Part shown: positions 56,931-64,000 of the stretch, in pieces
Layout: every line of letters begins with the position of its first letter
Numbering within the stretch: position 1 is the stretch's first letter
NCBI RefSeq assembly: GCF_024539675.1
Contig: NZ_JAHHIT010000001.1
Coordinates: forward strand, 1 to 64,000
DNA length: 64,000 bases
Origin: Streptomyces hilarionis
GTDB taxonomy: Bacteria; Actinomycetota; Actinomycetes; Streptomycetales; Streptomycetaceae
Reading direction: 5' to 3'
Translations under genes and position numbers: made by a program
The notes under the pieces: generated by a model
Database searches by the model: none
What the model was told of the DNA's origin: nothing
Seen by the model: the letters and a program-made list of their open reading frames with translations, nothing else

Positions 56931-58490
56931 TCAGGACCCGCCAGTGACGGGCGGCACCACCGCGTCGATGAGGTGCGGGCCCGGTTCCGCGACAGCCGCG
57001 CGCAGCTGACGGGTGAACTCCTCGGCCGTGCGAGCCCGCGTCGCCGGGACTCCCATGCCGTTCGCCATCGCCACGAAGTCGAGCCCCGGAATGTCGATGA
57101 ACGACCGGCTGCGCCGCACCTCCTCGCCCACGAACGCTCCAACCCGCCGCAGCTCGGAGTCGAGGATCGCGTACGAGGCGTTGTTGAAGACGACCGTGGT
57201 CACATCGAGGCGCTCGCGCGACTGGGTCCACAGCGACTGGAGGGTGTACATCGCGCTGCCGTCCGCCTCCAGACTGAGGACGGGACGGTCCGGGCAGGCG
57301 ATGGCCGCGCCCGTGGCGACCGGCATGCCCATGCCGATGGAACCGCCGGTGATGTTGAGCCAGTCGTGCACGGGCGCGCCGGCGGTGGCACTCGGCAGCC
57401 ATTGGTCGGACGTCATGGCCTCGTCGACCACGACGGCCCCCTCCGGCATCAGCGCACCGATGACGGCCGCGGCCTTCTGGGCCGTCAGCTCGCCGCTCGG
57501 CAGCCCCGGCCGATCCGCCTCGGTGACGAGCGGCGCGGTGCCGGGTGCCACCAGATCGGCCAGGTATTCGAGGGCTCCAGGCGCGGCGCCGAGGTCGTGC
57601 ACGTCGCACCCGGCCGGGATCAGGGTGCTCGGCTTGCCCGGATAGGCGAAGAACGAGACGGGCTCGCGCGTGCCGGCGAGGACGAGATGCCGTGCTCCGG
57701 CGAGGCGTCGTACCGCCAGGTCCCTGGGGTAGGGCAACCGGTCGAAGCGCGGGAGTCCCGCCCCTCGCTCGTGCCGTGCCGGGGACTTCTCAGCCAGGAC
57801 CTCGGCCCCGGTCGCGGCGGCGATGCGGCTCGCCGCCGCCAGGCCCGCGCGCCGCATGTTGCCGCTTCCGACGAGCAGGAGGCACCCCTCGTTCTCGCGC
57901 AGGGTCTTGGCGATCCGCTCTACCTCGACCTCGTCGAACGACGGGGCCTGCGCGACAGGCACGGGCACGGAGATTCCGCCGTCGGACCAGCAGACGTCCG
58001 ACGGCAGGACGAGCGTGGCGACGCCCCCCGGGAGGTGGCCGACCGGAGTCCGGGCAGCCCGGATGGCGTCGGCGGCGTCCTGCCCCACGTCGGCGGAACG
58101 CTCCGTCCTGCGCACCCACGCCGACACCGTCGCGGCCATGCTCTCGATGTCGGAGTCCAAGGGCGCGTCGAACGGTTTGTGGTACGTCGCATGGTCGCCC
58201 ACCAGGTTGATCAGCGGCGTACCCGCGCGGCGGGCGTTGTGCAGGTTCGCAAGACCGTTGCCGAGGCCGGGCCCCAGGTGCAGCAGTGTCGAAGCGGGCT
58301 TGCCCGCCATCCGGCCGTACCCGTCGGCGGCGCCCGTGGCCACCCCCTCGAACAGACAGAGGACACCGCGGATCTCCGGAGTCGAGACCATGGCTGCGAC
58401 GAGGTGCATCTCGGAGGTGCCCGGATTCGTGAAACAGACGTCGATGCCACCGTGCACAAGGGTGTTGAGCACTGCTCGGGCGCCGTTCAT
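56931..58490 (-). CDS. ThDP-dependent enzyme, acetolactate synthase/benzoylformate decarboxylase-like
   Basis: A 519-residue protein. N-terminal ThDP-type Pyr domain with TNPGTSEMHLVAAM, the catalytic Glu in VLCLFEGVATGAADGYGRMA, and GPGLGNGLANLHNARRAG. Central domain (LAGTREPVSFFAYPGKPST). C-terminal PP domain with the Mg-diphosphate motif LEADGSAMYTLQSLW ending at VVFNNASYAIL. It should decarboxylate a 2-oxoacid or form a carbon-carbon bond via an enamine. It is shorter than true acetolactate synthases and has no regulatory subunit nearby, so a role in a dedicated pathway is favoured. Confidence 0.92.
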   Translation of the reverse strand: MNGARAVLNTLVHGGIDVCFTNPGTSEMHLVAAMVSTPEIRGVLCLFEGVATGAADGYGRMAGKPASTLLHLGPGLGNGLANLHNARRAGTPLINLVGDHATYHKPFDAPLDSDIESMAATVSAWVRRTERSADVGQDAADAIRAARTPVGHLPGGVATLVLPSDVCWSDGGISVPVPVAQAPSFDEVEVERIAKTLRENEGCLLLVGSGNMRRAGLAAASRIAAATGAEVLAEKSPARHERGAGLPRFDRLPYPRDLAVRRLAGARHLVLAGTREPVSFFAYPGKPSTLIPAGCDVHDLGAAPGALEYLADLVAPGTAPLVTEADRPGLPSGELTAQKAAAVIGALMPEGAVVVDEAMTSDQWLPSATAGAPVHDWLNITGGSIGMGMPVATGAAIACPDRPVLSLEADGSAMYTLQSLWTQSRERLDVTTVVFNNASYAILDSELRRVGAFVGEEVRRSRSFIDIPGLDFVAMANGMGVPATRARTAEEFTRQLRAAVAEPGPHLIDAVVPPVTGGS

Positions 58491-58510
58491 GGTGTGCCAG
58501 CCTTTCGGGG

Positions 58511-59287
58511 TCAGCCTGCGATCTGGACGCGCTTGAGGTGCCGCTGCGGGTCCTCGAAGGCGTTGCGGGAGTGCAGCATCCGCCAGTTGTCCCAGACCAC
58601 GAGGTCCCTCTTCTGGTAGCGGATGGCGATGTGGTGGTCCTCGTAAAGGGCTCCGCCGCGGTCGATCAGACGCCGTGCCAGCTCGTCGCCCTCGGGTATC
58701 TCCAGGTAGCTGGTCGAGTAGCGGAAGATCAGCTCGCCGTCGCGCTCTTCCAGGACCGGGTGCTCCGCCGTGGGCACCACGCCGCGGCGGGCGAGACCCT
58801 CCGTGGACTTCCACTGGTAGACGGTGTCGAGGAAGTGCTGCCGCTCGCTCGCGTCGAACTCCGCGAGAACCCGGTTGCCGTCGAGCATCGTGGTCTCGCC
58901 GCCGCGCCCCTCGGCCGGCTTGACGCACCACAGCGCGAGATACCGCGGTGGCGTGCCGCGGAACTCGTATCCCTCCGTATGGGGCTGCAACCCCCCGCGA
59001 TTCTGACCGTGGTTGACGTCGTCCATGCCGCGCTCGGGTTTCACGTCCCCGACGAGGGTGCCGGTGGGCGTGGGCTGGAACTCCCCCAGCTCCTTGAGGA
59101 AGGCGACGTGGTCGAAGGATTCGGGGACGTCCACGACGTGTACGTATCCGTTGTTGCCGAGCAGTTGGCGGAACGCGTACCTCAGTACGTCGCCGGCCAG
59201 CTCGTCGCCGTTCATGTCGACGCATGAGACAACACTGTCGGGCCACTTAGCCACGGTCACTCCATTCGGTTGGCGCTTGCTGTTCAT
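58511..59287 (-). CDS. TauD/TfdA-type Fe(II)/2-oxoglutarate dioxygenase
   Basis: A 258-residue protein from ATG 59287 (an ATG at 59302 is possible). The iron-binding HxD/E pair is His-Thr-Glu in GLQPHTEGYEF, the distal His in NWRMLHSRNAF, and the 2-oxoglutarate-binding Arg in RHLKRVQIAG at the C-terminus. YLALWCVKPAEGRGGETTML is the usual core of the family. It hydroxylates or desaturates an unactivated carbon of an amino acid or peptide-like substrate. It lies 20 bases upstream of the ThDP gene and 35 after the dehydrogenase, in one operon. Confidence 0.9.
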   Translation of the reverse strand: MNSKRQPNGVTVAKWPDSVVSCVDMNGDELAGDVLRYAFRQLLGNNGYVHVVDVPESFDHVAFLKELGEFQPTPTGTLVGDVKPERGMDDVNHGQNRGGLQPHTEGYEFRGTPPRYLALWCVKPAEGRGGETTMLDGNRVLAEFDASERQHFLDTVYQWKSTEGLARRGVVPTAEHPVLEERDGELIFRYSTSYLEIPEGDELARRLIDRGGALYEDHHIAIRYQKRDLVVWDNWRMLHSRNAFEDPQRHLKRVQIAG

Positions 59288-59322
59288 TGGCTTTTCTCGC
59301 ATGGGGAATTCAAGGGGGACGT

Positions 59323-60366
59323 TCAGTAACTGACGAGCACTTTCAGAGCCGTTCGCTCGTCCATGGCCTTGTAGCCGCCCGGCACGCCGTCGAGTCCGAC
59401 CGTCAGGTCGAACACCGGCGACGGGTCGATCACCCCGTCCAGCACGTCGGGCAGCAGCTGCGGAATGTAGGTCCGCACGGGTGCGACGCCGCCGCGCAGC
59501 GCGACGTTCCGCTCGAAGACGTCGTTGAGGTCCAGGCCCGTGTTGCTGCCGTGCGGCACGCCGACGCAGCCGATCGAGCCGCCGTCCCTGGTGATCTGCA
59601 CCGCCGTCCACAGGGACTGCGCAGTCCCCACGGCCTCGATGACCGCGGGCACACCCCGGCCGCGAGTCAGTTCGCGCACGGCCTCGACCGCCTCCTCCCC
59701 ACGCTCGGGGACGACGTCGGTCGCGCCGAAGGACCGCGCGATGTCCGTACGGGCGGAATGCCTGCCGAGCGTGATGATCCGTTCGGCGCCCAGACGCTTC
59801 GCGGCCAGCACAGCGCAGAGTCCGACAGCGCCGTCACCGACGACGGCCACCGTCGCGCCGGGCCCCGCGCCCGCACCGACCGCGCCGTGGTGGCCGGTCC
59901 CCAGCACGTCGGACAGCGTCAGGAGCGCGGTGAGCAGCCGCCGGTCGGACGCCGCCTCGTTCGGGAGGCGTACGAGGGTGCCGTCGGCATACGGCACACG
60001 CACCGCCTCGCCCTGGCCGCCGTCCGACCCCTGCGTGCCCCAGAAGCCTCCCCGTTCGCACGACGTGGTGAGCCCTTCGGCGCAGTAGCCGCACTCGCCG
60101 TCCGACCAGACGAACGGCACGACGACCAGGTCGCCGGCGGCGCAGCCCACGACGTCGGCGCCGACGTCCTCGACGACGCCGACGAACTCGTGGCCGATGC
60201 GCTGGCCCGGCTCGAAGTCGGCCACGCCCCGGTACGCCCACAGGTCGGTGCCGCAGACGCAGGAGAGCACGACCCGGACCACGGCGTCGGTGGGCCGGCG
60301 GATCACCGGGTCGGGCACCTCCTGCACTCGTACGTCGTGGGAGGCGTGGATGACGGTGGCGCGCAT
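59323..60366 (-). CDS. Zinc-dependent alcohol dehydrogenase
   Basis: A 347-residue medium-chain dehydrogenase with GGAAGG before the ATG. The catalytic zinc ligands CGTD and GHEFVGVVEDVG are present; the structural zinc loop is incomplete, with only GECGYCAEG and TTSCERGG. The cofactor motif is TVAVVGDGAVGLCAVLAAK. It could interconvert the aldehyde released by the reductase domain of the neighbouring NRPS and the alcohol (inference from context). It lies between the ATP-grasp and dioxygenase genes in the operon. Confidence 0.93.
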   Translation of the reverse strand: MRATVIHASHDVRVQEVPDPVIRRPTDAVVRVVLSCVCGTDLWAYRGVADFEPGQRIGHEFVGVVEDVGADVVGCAAGDLVVVPFVWSDGECGYCAEGLTTSCERGGFWGTQGSDGGQGEAVRVPYADGTLVRLPNEAASDRRLLTALLTLSDVLGTGHHGAVGAGAGPGATVAVVGDGAVGLCAVLAAKRLGAERIITLGRHSARTDIARSFGATDVVPERGEEAVEAVRELTRGRGVPAVIEAVGTAQSLWTAVQITRDGGSIGCVGVPHGSNTGLDLNDVFERNVALRGGVAPVRTYIPQLLPDVLDGVIDPSPVFDLTVGLDGVPGGYKAMDERTALKVLVSY

Positions 60367-60419
60367 GCGTGGCAGCCTTCCTGTTGAGCGAACTGACCTT
60401 GGGCGTGCGAAACTTGGGC

Positions 60420-61706
60420 CTACTGGACCTGGGCGAACGGATCGAGCACCTCGTCCGCGGCGGCGAGCAGTTCGCCCATCGTCGTCGAGGGTTGCCGCTC
60501 GGACGGTTTGGTGCGGATCTCGATCGACTCGGCGACCTGTCGGGCCCTGCGCGCGGCGGCCGCGCTGTTCTCCGCGCGCACCACGACCACCCCGGACCGG
60601 TCCTCCGACCAGTGCAGCGGGCGGACGTCCTGGCCCGGCTCGGCCTTGACCTCGACGCGCACCACACCATCGGCCGCGCGTGCCTCGTCGACGCCCTCGA
60701 CCGACTCCACGCGCCCGGCGGGCGGCGTGAGGAAGCGCACCGCGGCGGCGCCGTCGGCGGCCGGCTGCGGAACGGTGACCGGGGCGGGGAGAGCCAGTCG
60801 GTACGTGAGCCGTTCCAGGTCGACGCCGTACACCATGGCCACGAGTTCGTTGATGTGCCCTCCCGCGCAGCGGTTGTGGGACTCCACCACGCGCGGCCCG
60901 TCGGCGGTGAGGATGACCTCCGTGTGCGCGGGGCCCTCAACGAGGCCGACGGCGTCCAGCATCCGGCAGACGAGCGCGGCGACCGCGCAGGCCTCGTCCC
61001 GGCTCACCTCCGCCGGAACGACATGGCCCAGCGCGACCACGCCGTCGCCGTTGTCCTTGCCGGTGATCGCGAGGACGAAGTGCCGACCCGCCACGGAGAA
61101 GCTCTCCACGCTGATTTCGGGGCCGATCAGGAGTTCCTCGATCATGAAGTCGCCTACGCCGAACGAGGCCAGCCAGTCCCAGGCCTCGGCCGCCTCGCCC
61201 GGCGAGCGGACCTTGCGCACCGCGAGGCTGCCCGACCCCATCGTCGGCTTCACCACCGCCCCGCCGTGATGGGCGACGAAGTCCCGCAGCGATGCGTGGG
61301 TGGTCCCGCGCGCCGCGGCGACCCGGCCCAGGTCCCGGGTGTTCAGGAGGCCGCGCAGGGCGAGTTTGTCGTGGAGCACGCGGGTCACGTCGACGCCGTT
61401 GCCCGCGAGGCCCAGGGCCGTGGTGAGGTGCCCCGCGACCAGGGGACCCGCCTCGGTCTGGCTCAGGACCCGGGTGAACGGAACGTGTCGGTGCAGCGCC
61501 CCGGCCAGCGCCGTGACCAGGCCGATGTCCTGGTAGTCGATCAGGTGGGTCTGCGCGCAGTGCTCCATGGCGGAGGGTTCGAAGAGGGCGGGCTTGTCGA
61601 CGTTCACCACGGCTAGGCCGCATTCCGCCGCCTTCCGCGCGCTCTCCGCGGTCCCGCCCAGGAGCAGGATCCGCGGTGTGTCCGGACTCGGTGCCGAAGC
61701 GCTCAT
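60420..61706 (-). CDS. ATP-grasp ligase
   Basis: A 428-residue ligase whose ATG overlaps the upstream NRPS stop (ATGA), with GGGGAG as ribosome site. The N-terminal Rossmann-like part (RILLLGGTAESARKAAECGL) is followed by the ATP-grasp fold: DKLALRGLL, VVKPTMGSGSLAVRKV, FMIEELLIGPEISVESFSV and VVESHNRCAGGHINELV, where the Glu and Asn bind magnesium. The layout resembles amino-acid ligases and carnosine-synthase-like enzymes, which form amide or peptide bonds via acyl phosphates. Together with the A-PCP-R protein it may join a small number of amino acids. Confidence 0.92.
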   Translation of the reverse strand: MSASAPSPDTPRILLLGGTAESARKAAECGLAVVNVDKPALFEPSAMEHCAQTHLIDYQDIGLVTALAGALHRHVPFTRVLSQTEAGPLVAGHLTTALGLAGNGVDVTRVLHDKLALRGLLNTRDLGRVAAARGTTHASLRDFVAHHGGAVVKPTMGSGSLAVRKVRSPGEAAEAWDWLASFGVGDFMIEELLIGPEISVESFSVAGRHFVLAITGKDNGDGVVALGHVVPAEVSRDEACAVAALVCRMLDAVGLVEGPAHTEVILTADGPRVVESHNRCAGGHINELVAMVYGVDLERLTYRLALPAPVTVPQPAADGAAAVRFLTPPAGRVESVEGVDEARAADGVVRVEVKAEPGQDVRPLHWSEDRSGVVVVRAENSAAAARRARQVAESIEIRTKPSERQPSTTMGELLAAADEVLDPFAQVQ

Positions 61707-64000
61707 CGCCGGCTCCCCTCGTCGACGGCCGTCGGGAAGAACCCGGAATCGGCGAAGTACCGCACGTAGCCCGCGAAGGCCTTCGCATCGATGTCCAGGC
61801 AGGTGATGCCCGTGTCCCGCAGCAGCCGGCGGGTGTCGGTCGCATCGAAGCGGACGCTGCCCTCTCGGTCGGGGTCGCGACCGTCGCCCATGACGCCCAG
61901 CAGCGGGAAGGCGGCGTTGTCGGGCAGGGCCTCGATGGCGCGCAGCCACTCCCGTACGGGCACGCCCGTGATGGAGAGGCCCAGCTCGCGTCGCACGCAC
62001 GCAACGGCACGGCCGAACGGCATGAGCCGCACACCGGCGAGGTGGAAGTTCCTGCCCGCGGCCTCGGGGTTGCTCGCCAGGGCGACGACGGCGCGGCTGA
62101 CGTAGTCCACCGGGACCAGGTCGAAGGCGACGTCGTCGAGGCGTGGGGCGAGGCCCGCCTGCGCGCAGCCCTTGAGGAGCAGCCACAGGAAATCCGCGCT
62201 CTGGCAGGCGCCGGTGGTGGAGTCCCCCGCGATGCGGGTCGGCCGGTATACGGTCACCGGAAGGCCGCGCTCCCTCGCGGTCTCGACCAGCCGCTCGGCC
62301 ACCCACTTGCTCTGGGTGTAGCCGTGCACGAGCGCCTCGACCGGGGTGAGGGGTTCGTCGGGCCTGAGCCGGCGGGCGGTGAGCGCCGGTCCCGCGAACA
62401 CCCCGACCGTCGAGATGTGATGGACCGGGACCGTGCGGTGGGCCGCGGCGAGCCGCAGCACCTCGACGGTGCCGCAGACGTTCGCGAGCCGCGACTGAGC
62501 GTACGCCTGGGCGAGGTTGACGCTGGCTCCCGCGTGGTGGATGACGTCCACGGTGCGCGCGAGCCGGTCGAAGACCTCCTCGCGCAGGCCGAGCCGGGGC
62601 AGCCCGAGATCGCCGGCGTGGACGACGATCCGCCCCTGTGCCTCCTCGTTCGCGATGCCGTACGCCTCCTGGGCCGCGCGCAGCCGCTGTGCCGCGTTCG
62701 CCTGGTCGGTACCGCGCACGAGACAGTGGATCCTGGCGGACGTGCGGATGAGGAGTTCACGCAGCAGGAAGGCGCCGAGGAAGCCGGTGGCGCCGGTGAG
62801 CAGCACCTCCTCGGGGTCGGTGACGACGGTGAGTACCTGCGGCGCGGGCACGATGTCCGGCGGCAGGACCAGGTCGGCCGTCGGGTCCGGGGCTTCCGGC
62901 TGCCGCCCGAGCCGGTCCACGAGCCGAGCCAGAGCCGCGGGCGTGGGCGCGGTGAACACGCAGTTCATCGGGAACGCGACGCCGAACTCCTCACGCAGGG
63001 CGAGGGCCAGCCGCACGGCGCGCAGGGAGTCGCCTCCCCGCGCGAAGAAGTCGTCGTCGACACCGAGGGCGCCGACGGCGCCGATTCCGAGGACCTCGGC
63101 GCACAGTTCGCTGACCCGCTTCTCGGTGGGCGTGCGCGCGGGCTCGCCCGGCGGGGGCGTCGCCTGCCTTCCGGCGCAATCGAGTGCGAGTGCTGTCCTG
63201 TCCACTTTGCCGCTGGGCGTCAAGGGGAAGGAGGTCAGCGGCACACACGTGGCCGGCACCATGAAGGAGGGCAAGCGGTCGCGGAGGGCGGACCGCAGGG
63301 CCTCGGGCGTGATGCCGTCCGCGGCGGCGGGGAGGTAGCCCGCGACGAGGCGCTTGCCGTCCCCCGGCGCCCCGTCGGTCGTGACCACCACGGCGTCGGC
63401 CACTCCGGGAACGGCCTTGACGGCGGACTCGACCTCGCCCGTCTCCACCCGATGGCCACGGATCTTCACCTGGTCGTCGGTGCGGCCGAGGAGCTCGATG
63501 CGGCCGTCGGGCAGCAGCCTTGCCAGGTCGCCGGTGCGGTACACACGCCCGGGCGCCGGAACGTGGGGGTCGCGCAGGAACCGCTCGGCGGTGAGTTCGG
63601 GAAGACCGAGGTAGCCCTGTGCGGGAGCCCGGCCGCCGATGTGGAGTTCACCGGTGGCGCCGACCGGGCACGGCCGCAGGGCGCCGTCCAGCACGTAGAC
63701 GCGGGCGCCCGGGACGGGACGGCCGATGGAGGGGCGCTCGGGCCAGGACGCGGGGGGTCCTGCGAGGCGCTCCGAGGTGACCACATGCGTCTCCGTCGGG
63801 CCGTACTGGTTCTCCAGCGACGCGTGGGTGAGGTCGGTGAAGAACCTTCGGATCGCGGGCGTGACGAAGAGCTGCTCCCCGGCGGTCACCACTTCCCTGA
63901 GCGAGGGGCACCGGCGCTCTGCGGCGCACGCGTAGCGGGCGAGCTGCTGTAGGGCGACGTACGGCAGGAAGAGCCGCTCGACGCGGTGCTCGCTCAGCAC
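61703..64000 (-). CDS. NRPS: adenylation-PCP-thioester reductase (5' end outside window)
   Basis: Coding continues past the right edge, so the N-terminus is missing; 765 residues are visible. The C-terminal half of an A domain ([56 protein letters not shown]) is followed by a carrier protein with the Ser in DDFFARGGDSLRAVRLAL, then a Lys2/CarA-type thioester reductase domain (about residues 420-765) with VLLTGATGFLGAFLLRELL, the Ser/Tyr-x-x-x-Lys site HISTVGVFAG and GYTQSKWVAE. The reductase releases the PCP-bound acid as aldehyde or alcohol. The part of the A-domain code in residues 235-239 is not in the window, so the substrate is not predicted. The downstream ligase overlaps by 4 bases. 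Confidence 0.95.
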   Translation of the reverse strand: MLSEHRVERLFLPYVALQQLARYACAAERRCPSLREVVTAGEQLFVTPAIRRFFTDLTHASLENQYGPTETHVVTSERLAGPPASWPERPSIGRPVPGARVYVLDGALRPCPVGATGELHIGGRAPAQGYLGLPELTAERFLRDPHVPAPGRVYRTGDLARLLPDGRIELLGRTDDQVKIRGHRVETGEVESAVKAVPGVADAVVVTTDGAPGDGKRLVAGYLPAAADGITPEALRSALRDRLPSFMVPATCVPLTSFPLTPSGKVDRTALALDCAGRQATPPPGEPARTPTEKRVSELCAEVLGIGAVGALGVDDDFFARGGDSLRAVRLALALREEFGVAFPMNCVFTAPTPAALARLVDRLGRQPEAPDPTADLVLPPDIVPAPQVLTVVTDPEEVLLTGATGFLGAFLLRELLIRTSARIHCLVRGTDQANAAQRLRAAQEAYGIANEEAQGRIVVHAGDLGLPRLGLREEVFDRLARTVDVIHHAGASVNLAQAYAQSRLANVCGTVEVLRLAAAHRTVPVHHISTVGVFAGPALTARRLRPDEPLTPVEALVHGYTQSKWVAERLVETARERGLPVTVYRPTRIAGDSTTGACQSADFLWLLLKGCAQAGLAPRLDDVAFDLVPVDYVSRAVVALASNPEAAGRNFHLAGVRLMPFGRAVACVRRELGLSITGVPVREWLRAIEALPDNAAFPLLGVMGDGRDPDREGSVRFDATDTRRLLRDTGITCLDIDAKAFAGYVRYFADSGFFPTAVDEGSRR

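Noticed and set aside
1..64000. CRISPR arrays, tRNA or rRNA genes
   Set aside because: No regularly spaced short repeats and no tRNA-like cloverleaf or rRNA sequence were noticed on either strand.

Overview
The window is high-GC DNA with strong third-position GC bias, GTG and TTG starts, many ATGA overlaps, a DUF5707-type secreted protein, an ECF42-type sigma factor and a hybrid PKS/NRPS. It reads as a chromosomal segment of a Streptomyces or a close relative (inference from style and families; no marker gene is present). It appears to hold two separate specialised-metabolite loci with about 30 kb of accessory and regulatory genes between them.

Region 1 (1-24761, + strand): the 3' part of a polyketide/peptide locus. 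A giant synthase, open at the left edge, runs KS-AT-DH-KR-ACP (cis-AT, methylmalonyl signature), KS-[ACP-like]-cMT-ACP, C-A(Gly)-PCP, KS-DH-KR-ACP, KS-KR-ACP, then a lone terminal KS whose first catalytic His is Asn. It therefore mixes cis-AT and AT-less modules in one chain. A translationally coupled AT-AT-ER protein can supply extender units, proofreading and enoyl reduction in trans. A cytochrome P450 closes the operon.

Region 2 (24762-46950): a mosaic of small transcription units. It contains an F420-dependent reductase-like gene; a MerR regulator and an oxidoreductase sharing one operator type; a 258-residue protein that reads as two fused histone folds, one H2A-like and one H4-like; a YCII/DGPF protein with an ECF42-type sigma factor; a TetR regulator divergent from a SnoaL/NmrA pair with two tandem operators; a SpoIIE-type phosphatase with two compensating frameshifts; an ArsR-SRPBCC fusion with a DinB-like gene; an ABC exporter divergent from a two-component system; and a GH10 lipoprotein.

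Region 3 (46951-55970): an unstable stretch. An IS630-type element with long inverted repeats carries an extra small membrane-protein gene. Next to it lie a Tn3-family transposase relic, an EamA exporter, an NTF2-like protein, a 1079-residue secreted repeat protein and an IS5-family relic.

Region 4 (55958-64000, - strand): a six-gene operon open at the right edge. In transcription order it encodes an A-PCP-thioester reductase NRPS, an ATP-grasp ligase, a zinc dehydrogenase, a TauD-like dioxygenase, a ThDP enzyme and a D-2-hydroxyacid dehydrogenase. This set suggests a small amino-acid or peptide aldehyde/alcohol product; the product itself cannot be named from the sequence.
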